Below, one piece after another: positions 9,560 through 17,908 of a stretch of DNA of 64,000 bases. The DNA comes from Lachnospiraceae bacterium (GTDB lineage Bacteria; Bacillota; Clostridia; Lachnospirales; Lachnospiraceae): positions 1-64,000 of the forward strand of contig JAJQBK010000007.1 in assembly GCA_021203305.1 (NCBI GenBank). The letters run 5' to 3'. The notes below the pieces were generated by a model. It ran no database searches, was not told where the DNA came from, and was given only the letters and a program-made list of their open reading frames with translations. The position numbers were made by a program, and so were the translations under genes. Position 1 is the first letter of the stretch. Each line of letters opens with the position of its first letter.

Positions 9560-9637
9560 GGCACATCCTCCCGCTGTCATAAGCTTTTGCTGTTTTAATC
9601 TCCAATCATATATCCATGAAAGATAAATCTCATCATA

Positions 9638-9666
9638 ATTATACCTGTCAGATGCCGGGATGGCAA
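9638..9666 (-). promoter_or_regulatory. SigA-type promoter of aroC
   Basis: Minus strand TTGCCA (9661-9666), 17-base spacer, TATAAT (9638-9643). The rest of the 294-base gap to the next gene shows no other clear feature. Confidence 0.78.
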
Positions 9667-9853
9667 GCCGGATTTTTTGCGCATGTGAGGCGTATATTTT
9701 TGAAAAAATTGCGGAAGAATATACAAAAGAATCCGGCTTGGGCGGCCTGTAAGGAATTGCCATGGAATGGGCATATTATTTTGCGGCAGCTCCTGAGCAA
9801 CGGGCAACGCCGGATGGCAATATTCATTATGACTGATTGGACTGGGGGAAGTT

Positions 9854-10414
9854 ATGAAGGACAGCAAGGTTATCAGACTGGACAGGGCGCAGACCATGGA
9901 ACCGGACGCGGTGCTGGTCATCTTTTTTCTGTTTTCCTTTGCGGGATGGCTGTGGGAGGGAGTGTTTGTGGGGGTGCGGTACGGAATGTTTATCAACCGG
10001 GGCTTTCTCCATGGACCGTGGCTGCCCATTTACGGCACGGGAGGGCTTCTGATGGTCACGCTTCTCAGGGACTGGAAGCACAGGCCTTATGTGGTTTACC
10101 TTGGCTCCGTTGTTTTGTGCGCCATTGTGGAATATGTGACCGGATTTTTTCTGGAGACCTTTTATCATCAGAGATGGTGGGATTACAGCAATTTTCCGCT
10201 CAACCTGCAGGGGCGGATCTGTCCTCAGGACACCATGTTTTTCGGGGTGTTCGGAATGTTCGCGGTTTATTACGCGGCGCCGTATCTGCTGGGTAAAATG
10301 AGGAGGCAGTCTCATCTGAGGATTCTGGTGTGCGTTATCCTGACCATGGTTTTTACCATGGATCTGATGCTGTCGCTGATCACGCCGAACACGGGGCTGG
10401 GGATTACGTATTGA
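9854..10414 (+). CDS. Putative ABC transporter permease, CmpB-like (PF06541)
   Basis: A 186-residue integral membrane protein with about four to five hydrophobic segments. It carries the family hallmarks FSFAGWLWEG near the N-terminus, FLHGPWLPIYGTGG and a GRIC...FFGVFGM block. The family is named as an ABC-type permease, but its substrate and ATPase partner are unknown and no ATPase gene adjoins it. The ATG follows TGGGGGAAGTT. A MITE-like element lies immediately downstream. Confidence 0.75.
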   Translation: MKDSKVIRLDRAQTMEPDAVLVIFFLFSFAGWLWEGVFVGVRYGMFINRGFLHGPWLPIYGTGGLLMVTLLRDWKHRPYVVYLGSVVLCAIVEYVTGFFLETFYHQRWWDYSNFPLNLQGRICPQDTMFFGVFGMFAVYYAAPYLLGKMRRQSHLRILVCVILTMVFTMDLMLSLITPNTGLGITY

Positions 10415-10449
10415 TGGTGAACATGATATCGCAGGCTGGGCATTGGCGG

Positions 10450-10650
10450 GTTACTATTCACAGCCATTTCCCCACATGTGCAAAAGCGTCTGCTTCGCAT
10501 CCGGCGCGGCAAAAAACGCCGCTCATCTTTTTGCTTATGAGGGGAAAGTGACTGCTTCACAGTCACCTTGAGAGATATAATCAGCCTCTTACAAGCAAAC
10601 TACGCTTGACGAGTCTGCTTATATCTCACAAGTCGGCTGTGAATAGTAAC
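10450..10650. mobile_element. MITE-like element, repeat family A copy 1
   Basis: A 201-bp non-coding element with perfect 16-bp terminal inverted repeats, GTTACTATTCACAGCC (10450-10465) and its complement (10635-10650). It is flanked on both sides by the direct repeat ATTGGCGG (10442-10449 and 10651-10658), as left by a transposase making an 8-bp target duplication. The interior has further inverted segments, including AGTGACTG/CAGTCACC. It is shared in large part with the element at 21988 and partly with the one at 54065. It fills most of the 373-base gap between the CmpB-like gene and tgt. Confidence 0.85.
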
Positions 10651-10728
10651 ATTGGCGGTGAACAAAAAACGGAGATTATGTGTTGATGGCAGACGCGGAT
10701 TTCATGGATTGAAATGCTGTGTTGAAGG

Positions 10729-10757
10729 TTTACATTTTTTTGCCAGTATGCTACATT
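10729..10757 (+). promoter_or_regulatory. Likely promoter of tgt
   Basis: TTTACA (10729-10734), 17-base spacer, TACATT (10752-10757), thirty bases before the tgt start. Confidence 0.6.
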
Positions 10758-10787
10758 AGAGACTGCGAATAACGACTGAGGTGAATC

Positions 10788-11924
10788 ATGTACGAGGTAT
10801 TAAAAACGGAAGGGCGGGCGAAGCGGGCTGTGCTTCACACCGTCCATGGCGATATACAGACTCCTGTGTTTATGAATGTGGGGACGGCGGCAGCCATTAA
10901 GGGGGCGGTGGCGACTTCGGATCTGGAGGAGATCGGCACCCAGGTACAGCTTTCCAACACCTATCATCTGCACGTCAGGCCGGGCGACGAGGTGGTCAGA
11001 AAGCTGGGCGGCCTTCATAAATTTATGTCCTGGAACAGGCCGATTCTGACGGATTCCGGCGGCTTTCAGGTTTTTTCCCTGGCGGGCCTGCGCAAAATCA
11101 AAGAGGAAGGGGTTTATTTTCAGTCTCATATTGACGGGCACCGGATTTTCATGGGGCCGGAGGAGAGCATGCAGATTCAGTCCAACCTGGGCAGCACCAT
11201 CGCCATGGCCTTTGACGAGTGCCCCAACTCCAAAGCGGATTACCGCTATGTGAAGGACAGCGTGGACAGGACCGCCCGCTGGCTTGTCCGCTGCAAGGCC
11301 AGAATGGAGGAGCTGAACGGGCGGGAGGATACCATCAACCCCCATCAGCTTTTATTTGGCATCAATCAGGGAGCGGTTTACGATGATATCCGCATCGATC
11401 ACGCGAAGAAAATCGCGGAAATGGAGCTGGACGGTTACGCGCTGGGCGGGCTGGCCGTGGGGGAGACCCATGAGGAAATGTATCATGTGCTGGAGGAGAC
11501 GGTGCCTTATCTGCCGGCAGACAAGCCTACATATCTGATGGGGGTCGGCACGCCGGCCAACATTCTGGAGAGCGTGGAGAGGGGAGTGGACTTTTTTGAT
11601 TGCGTCTATCCCAGCCGGAACGGCCGCCATGGGCACGCTTACACCAATCTGGGGAGGCTGAACTTATCCAACGCCCGGTTCGCGCTGGATGACCGTCCTC
11701 TGGATCCGGGCTGTAACTGCCCGGTGTGCCGCAGATATTCCAGGGCTTATATTCATCATTTGTTTAAGGCCCGCGAGATGCTGGGCATGCGCTTCCTGGT
11801 ACTGCACAATCTGTATTTTTACAATACGATGATGGAGGAAATCCGAATCGCGCTGGACGAGGGGAGGTTTGCTTCCTATAAAAAAGAAAAGCTGGAAAAG
11901 ATGGCGCAAAACGGGGAGGAATGA
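10788..11924 (+). CDS. tgt: Queuine/preQ1 tRNA-ribosyltransferase
   Basis: Exchanges guanine at wobble position 34 of GUN-anticodon tRNAs for a queuosine precursor. The 378 residues have the usual TIM-barrel length. Visible are TDSGGFQVFSL with Asp89, the nucleophile block FDCVYPSRNGRHG (Asp271), and the zinc set Cys309, Cys311, Cys314 and His340 at family spacing. ATG follows GAGGTGA. In many bacteria tgt precedes yajC, as here, but yajC has its own promoter. Confidence 0.96.
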   Translation: MYEVLKTEGRAKRAVLHTVHGDIQTPVFMNVGTAAAIKGAVATSDLEEIGTQVQLSNTYHLHVRPGDEVVRKLGGLHKFMSWNRPILTDSGGFQVFSLAGLRKIKEEGVYFQSHIDGHRIFMGPEESMQIQSNLGSTIAMAFDECPNSKADYRYVKDSVDRTARWLVRCKARMEELNGREDTINPHQLLFGINQGAVYDDIRIDHAKKIAEMELDGYALGGLAVGETHEEMYHVLEETVPYLPADKPTYLMGVGTPANILESVERGVDFFDCVYPSRNGRHGHAYTNLGRLNLSNARFALDDRPLDPGCNCPVCRRYSRAYIHHLFKAREMLGMRFLVLHNLYFYNTMMEEIRIALDEGRFASYKKEKLEKMAQNGEE

Positions 11925-11972
11925 GAAAGAGCGGCTTTCCGTAAAATCTCGCTTTCGGGAAATGCGTGGATC

Positions 11973-12014
11973 ATTGCCACGGAAACATTGCTGTGGAAAC
12001 GCTGTTGTGGAAAC
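11973..12014. repeat. Three 14-bp tandem repeats upstream of yajC
   Basis: ATTGCCACGGAAAC, ATTGCTGTGGAAAC and GCTGTTGTGGAAAC follow each other without gaps, ending 24 bases before the yajC -35 box. They could be operator half-sites or simple slippage products. Confidence 0.7.
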
Positions 12015-12037
12015 TTTCTAAAACTTTCAGAAAATTC

Positions 12038-12066
12038 TTGCCAACAGCCTCTGAAAAGTGTATAGT
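12038..12066 (+). promoter_or_regulatory. SigA-type promoter of yajC
   Basis: TTGCCA (12038-12043), 17-base spacer, TATAGT (12061-12066). Confidence 0.72.
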
Positions 12067-12131
12067 GAGAAAAGTGAATAAAGCGGCCGGATCTTGAGCG
12101 GCTGCTCGAGAGTTACGTTCAGGAGGAATTT

Positions 12132-12449
12132 ATGGGTATTTTATTAACGGACAGTTCATCTTCCACAGGCAGTCTGATTGCCATGATTGTTGTATACGCG
12201 GTTATTTTCGGGGCAATGTATCTTTTCCTGTTCCGTCCGCAGAGGAAGGAGCAGAAGAGGGTTGCGGCCATGATCGCGGCTCTGGAGATCGGCGATTATG
12301 TACTTACGAGCAGCGGCTTTTACGGCTCTGTCATTGACATCACCGAGGACACTGTCATTGTGGAGTTTGGCAATAACAGGAACTGCCGTATCCCGATGCA
12401 GAAGAGCGCTATCGCCCAGATTGAGAAGGCGAACGCGGAACCGCAGTAG
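12132..12449 (+). CDS. yajC: Preprotein translocase subunit YajC
   Basis: Small accessory subunit of the Sec translocase (SecDF-YajC). The 105 residues start with a short exterior end, then one membrane helix (about 14-34, ending LFLFRPQRKEQKR), then a cytoplasmic domain with the typical GDYVLTSSGFYG and VEFGNNRNCRIPMQKSAI blocks. ATG follows CAGGAGG. It is a single-gene unit, with a promoter at 12038 and terminator at 12477. Confidence 0.93.
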   Translation: MGILLTDSSSSTGSLIAMIVVYAVIFGAMYLFLFRPQRKEQKRVAAMIAALEIGDYVLTSSGFYGSVIDITEDTVIVEFGNNRNCRIPMQKSAIAQIEKANAEPQ

Positions 12450-12476
12450 CAGTAGGGCATGACATCAAGGAATCAG

Positions 12477-12510
12477 GACTTCCGCTCCGGCGGGAGTCTT
12501 TTTGTTGTTT
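12477..12510 (+). terminator. Intrinsic terminator of yajC
   Basis: GACTTCCGC pairs with GCGGGAGTC around a TCCG tetraloop, then TTTTTGTTGTTTT. Confidence 0.9.
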
Positions 12511-12541
12511 TGTCTTGCGTATTTTTATGTTTTTTGATATG

Positions 12542-12640
12542 ATGATGCAAGGTACCAAGGGTCAGAAATTTCGCGTTTATGACCTTGGGGATCGCAACGA
12601 CATCATTATTATTTCACTATGAATAATATATAAGTCACGG
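12542..12640. repeat. Interspersed repeat family C, copy 2
   Basis: Contains GGTACCAAGGGTCAGAAAT and, inverted, TTTATGACCTTGGGGATCGC, then AACGACAT. The stretch GACCTTGGGG-A-CGCAACGACAT recurs nearly base for base at 61561. It lies directly upstream of the asp23 operon. Confidence 0.72.
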
Positions 12641-12649
12641 GAGGAATAT

Positions 12650-13048
12650 ATGGATAATAAGAACGCTTACGCGCTGAGAGAGGATGAAAAGGCCGGTTCC
12701 GTGTACCTGCAGGAGGATGTGGTGGCCTGTATCGCTTCTCTGGCGGCTACCAGGGATATCGATGGCGTGCTGGGAATTTATGACGGCGGCCAGGAAGGCA
12801 AGGGCAAAAGCAAGGACAAGGGCGCCAGCGGCTCCGGCAAGGCGCCGAAGGGCGTTTCCGTGAATGTTCATCATGGAATCGTGGATGTGGATCTGAATAT
12901 TTCCATCCTTTATGGCTACAATATTCCCGCCATCTGCCAGAAGGTTCAGGCGAAGGTGAAGAATATGATTGAGAATATGACCGGGATGAAGGTCGGAAAT
13001 GTGAACCTGCGCATTGCCGGACTGAACATGGGGAAGGGAAAGGCATGA
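12650..13048 (+). CDS. Asp23/Gls24 family envelope stress protein
   Basis: A 132-residue member of the Asp23/Gls24 family (Bacillus YqhY type), a small protein tied to envelope or lipid stress. It shows the N-terminal GSVYLQEDVVACIASLAA block, a Lys/Gly/Ser-rich insertion at about 50-65, and the C-terminal VSVNVHHGIVDVDLNISILYGYNIPAICQKVQ pattern broken over residues 68-100. As in Bacillus it heads the nusB-xseA-dxs cluster. ATG follows GGGAGG; its stop overlaps the nusB start (ATGA). Confidence 0.85.
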   Translation: MDNKNAYALREDEKAGSVYLQEDVVACIASLAATRDIDGVLGIYDGGQEGKGKSKDKGASGSGKAPKGVSVNVHHGIVDVDLNISILYGYNIPAICQKVQAKVKNMIENMTGMKVGNVNLRIAGLNMGKGKA

Positions 13049-13443
13049 CCAGATCGGAGCTGCGCGAGGAAATCTTTAAGCTCTTATTCCGCCTGGAATT
13101 CAATGAGCCGGAGGACATGGAAGAGCAAAAGAGACTGTTCCTGGAGGGAGACAGGGAGCTTCTGTCGGAGAGCGACGAGGCTTATATTTCACAGAAATAT
13201 GAAAATATTGCCGCCATGCTGGCCCAGATCGACGCTCTTTTAATGGAGAAGGCCGAAGGGTGGAATAAAAACCGCATGGGCAAGGTGGAGCTGGCGATTT
13301 TACGCCAGGCGGTGTACGAAATCCGGGAGGATGACTCTGTCCCCGCCGGAGCCGCCATCAACGAGGCGGTGGAGCTGGCCAAGAAATACGGGCAGGAGAA
13401 TTCGGGCAGCTTCGTCAACGGGGTGCTGGCCAAGTTCGTATAA
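13045..13443 (+). CDS. nusB: Transcription antitermination factor NusB
   Basis: Binds boxA RNA with S10 in antitermination complexes for rRNA operons. The 132-residue all-helical protein has the family N-terminus (MTRSELREEIFKLLFRLEF) and the C-terminal blocks ILRQAVYEI, PAGAAINEAVELAKKYG and FVNGVLAKF. Its ATG overlaps the asp23 stop by four bases, suggesting coupled translation. folD, often next in this cluster, is absent; xseA follows after 15 bases. Confidence 0.95.
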   Translation: MTRSELREEIFKLLFRLEFNEPEDMEEQKRLFLEGDRELLSESDEAYISQKYENIAAMLAQIDALLMEKAEGWNKNRMGKVELAILRQAVYEIREDDSVPAGAAINEAVELAKKYGQENSGSFVNGVLAKFV

Positions 13444-13458
13444 GCGTGGGGAGAAGCT

Positions 13459-14769
13459 ATGGCCAATGTGTATTCTGTCACTCAGGTAAATAATTATATC
13501 AAAAATATGTTCACGCAGGATTTTTTGCTGCAGGGGCTGTCCATCCAGGGAGAGATCGGCAGCTGCAAATACCACTCCTCCGGACATATTTATTTTACGT
13601 TGAAGGAAAAAGGAGCGGCTTTAAACTGCGTCATGTTCGCTGCGTACCGGAAGGGCCTTGGCTTTACGCTGGCCGAGGGGCAGCAGGTGATCGCCACCGG
13701 GAGCGTGGAGGTCTATGAGCGGGACGGCAAGTACCAGCTGTACGCCAGGCAGATTCGTTTGGCAGGCAGCGGCAGACTTTATGAGCAGTATGAAGCCCTG
13801 AAAAAAGAACTGGAAGAGATGGGCATGTTTGACAATAGTTACAAACAGCCCATTCCCCGTTTTATCCGGACGCTTGGGGTGGTGACGGCGCCCACCGGCG
13901 CGGCGGTGCGCGACATCATTCAGATCACGCAGAGAAGGAACCCGTATGTGCAGATCGTGCTGTACCCGGCCCAGGTGCAGGGAGAGGGGGCGGCACAAAG
14001 CATCGTCAACGGCATTCACGCCCTGGAAGCAAGGAATGTGGACGTGATGATTGTGGGCAGAGGCGGCGGCTCCATCGAGGATCTGTGGGCCTTCAATGAG
14101 CGGATTGTGGCGGAGGCGGTGTTTCACTGCGCGGTGCCGGTGATTTCGGCGGTGGGCCATGAGACGGACACTACCATCATTGATTTTGTGTCGGATTTAA
14201 GAGCGCCCACGCCCTCCGCGGCGGCGGAGCTGGCCGTATATGACGTGCGAGCCTGGCTTGCCTCGCTGGAGAGCGTGGAGGCGCAGCTGACCGGGCAGAT
14301 GAATCACAGGCTTGCCATGAGCCGCGCCCGGCTGAATTATATGAAAAAAGTGCTGGCGGCCCGCCATCCCGGCGCCGGGCTCAGGGAGCAGAGAAACCGT
14401 CTGGCCCATCTGCAGGACCGGATGAATTTCCGGATGGAGAAAAAGCTGTCGGATCTGCTTTACCGGCTGGAGGACGACAGGGAGCGGCTGCCGCAGCTGA
14501 TGGGGAAAAAGCTGGACGTGCGCCGGAACCGCCTGAATGTGCAGGCGGCGGCCTTAAAGGGACTTTCGCCTTATCAGAAGCTGAGGCAGGGCTTAAGCTA
14601 TGTGACCGATGAGAATGGCCGGACGCTTCATTCGGCGGCGGAGCTTAGCGAGGGGCAGAGGATCGGCCTGCTGTTTCGGGATGGCCGGGTCAGCGCCAGA
14701 GTTCTGGAAAAGGAACTGAAAAGCGCACAAGAGGGATTGGAATATGGATGTGAAAACGCGGGACAATAA
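13459..14769 (+). CDS. xseA: Exodeoxyribonuclease VII large subunit
   Basis: Large subunit of the single-strand-specific exonuclease VII. The 436 residues show an N-terminal OB-fold (SVTQVNNYIKNMF; GEIGSCKYHSSGHIYFTLKE), the catalytic domain with GVVTAPTGAAVRDIIQI, VGRGGGSIEDLWAFNE and SAVGHETDTTIIDFVSD, then a long coiled coil from about 250 to 380. xseB overlaps its 3' end by 26 bases, coupling the two subunits. Confidence 0.95.
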   Translation: MANVYSVTQVNNYIKNMFTQDFLLQGLSIQGEIGSCKYHSSGHIYFTLKEKGAALNCVMFAAYRKGLGFTLAEGQQVIATGSVEVYERDGKYQLYARQIRLAGSGRLYEQYEALKKELEEMGMFDNSYKQPIPRFIRTLGVVTAPTGAAVRDIIQITQRRNPYVQIVLYPAQVQGEGAAQSIVNGIHALEARNVDVMIVGRGGGSIEDLWAFNERIVAEAVFHCAVPVISAVGHETDTTIIDFVSDLRAPTPSAAAELAVYDVRAWLASLESVEAQLTGQMNHRLAMSRARLNYMKKVLAARHPGAGLREQRNRLAHLQDRMNFRMEKKLSDLLYRLEDDRERLPQLMGKKLDVRRNRLNVQAAALKGLSPYQKLRQGLSYVTDENGRTLHSAAELSEGQRIGLLFRDGRVSARVLEKELKSAQEGLEYGCENAGQ

Positions 14770-15070
14770 AACGGTGATGACACAAGAGGAAAAAGAAGAG
14801 TGGACAGCGCTGAATGAGGAAAAACGGGCGGATGACAAAGAACCTGGGGATGCCAAAGAGCCAGCGGGTCCGGAGATGTCCGTTGAGGAGGCCTTTGAGC
14901 GCCTGGAAGTCCTGCTTGAAGAGCTGGAGAAGCCGGATCAGCCTCTGGAGGAGGCCTTTGCCTCCTATGAGGAGGGAATGAAGCTGGTGCAGTTCTGCTC
15001 CGACGCTCTGGACCGGGTGGAGAAAAAGGTGCTTGTGCTGAGCGGGAACGGAGAGCTGGATGAATTTTGA
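14744..15070 (+). CDS. xseB: Exodeoxyribonuclease VII small subunit
   Basis: Small subunit of exonuclease VII. The core (MSVEEAFERLEVLLEELE, LEEAFASYEEGMKL, ALDRVEKKV) lies at residues 45-100. In front is an unusual acidic, charged extension of about 44 residues; family members are usually near 80 residues. The ATG at 14744 has GAGGGA at good spacing inside xseA, whereas the ATG at 14876 has no room for a ribosome site, so the extension is probably real. The end overlaps ispA by 11 bases. Confidence 0.9.
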   Translation: MDVKTRDNKTVMTQEEKEEWTALNEEKRADDKEPGDAKEPAGPEMSVEEAFERLEVLLEELEKPDQPLEEAFASYEEGMKLVQFCSDALDRVEKKVLVLSGNGELDEF

Positions 15071-15956
15071 GGAAGAATTGACAGACAAGGTTCAGGATAT
15101 TGAAGAGCTTCTCCTTCGTTACCTCCCCAAAGAGGAGGGCTTTCAGAAGACAGTGCTTCAGGCCATGAATTACAGCGTCCTGGGGGGAGGCAAGCGCCTG
15201 CGCCCCCTGCTGATGAGGGAGGTTTTCTGCCACTGCGGCGGGGAGAATGAGGCAGTCCTGGAGCCCTTCATGGCGGCGCTGGAGATGATACATACCTACT
15301 CGCTGGTGCATGACGATCTGCCGGCCATGGATAATGACGATTATCGCAGGGGGCGGAAGACCACCCATGTGGTTTACGGGGAGGATATGGCGATTCTGGC
15401 CGGGGACGGGCTCTTAAATTACGCCTTTGAGACGGCGATGAAGGCTTTTGATTCAGCCTCCGGGACAGAGTATCCCCGGGTGGCAGGCTCACTGCGGGTT
15501 CTGGCGGCAAGGGCCGGCGTTTACGGTATGATCGGCGGCCAGGTCTGCGATGTGGAATCGGAGAGCCGTCAGGAGGTCATCAGCGCGGAAAAGCTTTTGT
15601 TTATTCATGAGCATAAAACGGCGGCGCTGATTGAGGCGGCCATGATGATCGGCGGCATTCTGGCCGGAGCCGGGGAGGAAACGGTCCGCGGCCTGGAAAA
15701 GGCGGCGTACGATATCGGCATTGCTTTTCAGATTCAGGACGATATACTGGATGTGACCGGCAGCGAAGAGGTACTGGGAAAGCCCATTGGAAGCGATGAG
15801 CGAAACGGCAAGCAGACCTATGTCAGTATTTACGGCCTGCAAAAGTCCGCTGAGGACGTGGAAAACTTAAGCCGGGAGGCGATCGCGCTTTTGAATCTTA
15901 CGGAGGACAGTTTCCTGTATGGGCTGATTACCTGGCTGATCCATCGGGAGAAATAA
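15060..15956 (+). CDS. ispA: Polyprenyl (geranyl/farnesyl) diphosphate synthase
   Basis: Condenses IPP with allylic diphosphates to make FPP. The 298-residue chain has GGGKRLRPLL, the first Asp-rich motif in HDDLPAMDNDDYRRG, the second in QIQDDILD, and a Lys-rich GSDERNGKQTY near the end. It lies between xseB and dxs, so two steps of the same isoprenoid pathway are cotranscribed. Product chain length cannot be read with certainty; FPP is the usual one for this locus. Confidence 0.92.
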   Translation: MNFEEELTDKVQDIEELLLRYLPKEEGFQKTVLQAMNYSVLGGGKRLRPLLMREVFCHCGGENEAVLEPFMAALEMIHTYSLVHDDLPAMDNDDYRRGRKTTHVVYGEDMAILAGDGLLNYAFETAMKAFDSASGTEYPRVAGSLRVLAARAGVYGMIGGQVCDVESESRQEVISAEKLLFIHEHKTAALIEAAMMIGGILAGAGEETVRGLEKAAYDIGIAFQIQDDILDVTGSEEVLGKPIGSDERNGKQTYVSIYGLQKSAEDVENLSREAIALLNLTEDSFLYGLITWLIHREK

Positions 15957-15960
15957 TCAT

Positions 15961-17820
15961 ATGCTTTTAGAGGATATCACGAAGGAAAATGACATCAAGG
16001 GTCTGCCGCCGGAAGAGTACGAATCCATGGCGGCCCAGATCAGGCAGTTCCTGCTGGAGCATGTCAGCCGCACGGGCGGCCATCTGGCCTCCAATCTGGG
16101 GACGGTGGAGCTGACCATGGCGCTGCACCTGAGTCTGAATCTGCCAAAGGACAAGATTGTCTGGGATGTGGGGCACCAGAGCTACACGCATAAGATTCTG
16201 ACCGGGCGGAAGGATGAGTTCGATACTCTGCGCCAGTTTCACGGCCTGAGCGGTTTCCCCAAGAGAAAGGAGAGCGACTGCGACTGCTTTGATACCGGGC
16301 ACAGTTCCACCTCCATCTCCGCGGCGGTGGGGCTGGCCAAAGCCCGTGACCTGAGGGGATCGGACGAGACCATTGTGGCGGTCATCGGAGACGGCTCCAT
16401 GACCGGCGGCATGGCCTATGAGGCGTTAAATAACGCGGCAAGGCTTAAGAGCAACCTGATTATTATCCTCAATGACAATGAAATGTCCATCTCCGAGAAT
16501 GTGGGCGGCATGCACAAATATTTAAACATGATGCGCACCGGGGATACGTATCTGAACTTAAAGGATAAGGTGGCGACCACGCTGATGGCCATTCCCAACA
16601 GGGGTGAGGAGATCGTGGAGGGCGTCCGCCGGGTCAAGAACGGCGTCAAGCGCATGATCTTGCCGGGCAGCTGGTTCGAGGAGCTGGGCATCAACTACCT
16701 GGGACCTGTGGACGGACACAACATCCCCGTCATGCTGCGTTTCCTGGAGGAGGCCAAAAAGACGAAGGGCGCGGTGGTGGTCCATGTGATGACCCAGAAG
16801 GGCCGGGGCTACGGGCCGGCGGAAAAGGAGCCCAGCCGTTTCCATGGGGCGGAGCCCTTTGATATCGCCACCGGCAAAAGCGTAAAGGTAAAAAATTATC
16901 CGGACTATACGGATGTTTTCTCGGGAGCGGTCTGCAAGCTGGGAGAGCTAAATCCGAAGGTGGTCGCCATCACGGCGGCCATGTCCGGCGGCACAGGGCT
17001 GACCCGCTTTCAGAAGCGCTTCCCGAAGAGATTTTTTGACGTGGGGATCGCGGAGCAGCACGCGGTAACCTTCGCGGCAGGCCTGGCGGCGGGAGGCTAC
17101 CGGCCTGTGGTAGCTGTTTATTCCTCCTTCCTGCAGCGGGCCTATGACCAGATTCTCCACGACGTCTGCATTCAGAATCTGCCGGTGGTCTTTGCCATCG
17201 ACAGGGCCGGAATTGTGGGGAGCGATGGGGAGACCCATCAGGGAGTGTTTGATTATTCTTATTTATCCTCCATGCCGAATATGCATATTCTGGCGCCCAA
17301 GAATGACTGGGAGCTGGCGATGATGCTGAAATTTGCCCTGGAGCAGTCCTGCCCGGTGGCGGTCCGCTATCCCAGGGGCAGGGCCTGTCAGGATTTCGAG
17401 GAGTTTCAGGAGCCCGTTCTGATGGGCAAATGCGAGGTCCTTCACCAGGGCAGCCGGGTGGCGGTTTTTGCCGTGGGCAGCATGGTGGAGGAGGCCATGG
17501 AGGTCCGCGGGATTCTAAAGGAGCAGGGGCTGGATATTACGGTGGTGAACGGCCGTTTCATCAAGCCCATCGATGAGCGGGCCGTGCTCATTCAGGCGGC
17601 TCATCATGACCTGATTGTGACCATGGAGGACAATGTGCTCACCGGCGGCTATGGCGCGGCGGTGGGAGCCTGTCTTCTGCGGCATGGCGTCTGTGTTCCG
17701 CTGTACAGTGTGGGCGTGCCGGATCGGTTTGTGGAGCATGGCAGTATCGGGGAGCTGAGGCAGATGCTGGGAATTGACGCCGACAGCGTGGCCCGGGGAA
17801 TTCTGGAACGGCTGAAATAA
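15961..17820 (+). CDS. dxs: 1-deoxy-D-xylulose-5-phosphate synthase
   Basis: Thiamine diphosphate enzyme that makes DXP from pyruvate and glyceraldehyde 3-phosphate, the entry of the MEP isoprenoid pathway. The 619 residues show GGHLASNLGTVELT, WDVGHQSYTHKIL, the ThDP site VIGDGSMTGGMAYEALN with its LNDNEMSIS end, DRAGIVGSDGETHQG and RYPRGR. It starts four bases after ispA. A 34-bp tandem duplication follows its stop. Confidence 0.96.
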   Translation: MLLEDITKENDIKGLPPEEYESMAAQIRQFLLEHVSRTGGHLASNLGTVELTMALHLSLNLPKDKIVWDVGHQSYTHKILTGRKDEFDTLRQFHGLSGFPKRKESDCDCFDTGHSSTSISAAVGLAKARDLRGSDETIVAVIGDGSMTGGMAYEALNNAARLKSNLIIILNDNEMSISENVGGMHKYLNMMRTGDTYLNLKDKVATTLMAIPNRGEEIVEGVRRVKNGVKRMILPGSWFEELGINYLGPVDGHNIPVMLRFLEEAKKTKGAVVVHVMTQKGRGYGPAEKEPSRFHGAEPFDIATGKSVKVKNYPDYTDVFSGAVCKLGELNPKVVAITAAMSGGTGLTRFQKRFPKRFFDVGIAEQHAVTFAAGLAAGGYRPVVAVYSSFLQRAYDQILHDVCIQNLPVVFAIDRAGIVGSDGETHQGVFDYSYLSSMPNMHILAPKNDWELAMMLKFALEQSCPVAVRYPRGRACQDFEEFQEPVLMGKCEVLHQGSRVAVFAVGSMVEEAMEVRGILKEQGLDITVVNGRFIKPIDERAVLIQAAHHDLIVTMEDNVLTGGYGAAVGACLLRHGVCVPLYSVGVPDRFVEHGSIGELRQMLGIDADSVARGILERLK

Positions 17821-17905
17821 GGAAAAGAGAAAATTTCCGGAACGATTGAGATAAGGAAAAGAGAAAATTTCCGGAACGATTGAAATAAAGAAGAGAGAAG
17901 ATTCT
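17817..17905. repeat. 34-bp tandem duplication between dxs and tlyA
   Basis: Two 34-bp units (17817-17850, 17851-17884) starting ATAAGGAAAAGAGAAAATTT differ only in the last base; a degenerate third unit (ATAAAGAAGAGAGAAGATTC) follows and holds the tlyA ribosome site. The first unit includes the dxs stop codon. Probably a recent slippage or duplication. Confidence 0.9.
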
Positions 17906-17908
17906 GAT

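Noticed and set aside
9616-10296. 226-codon frame overlapping the CmpB-like gene
   Set aside because: Shadow of the CmpB-like gene in another frame; composition Gly/Arg/Cys-rich and no ribosome site.
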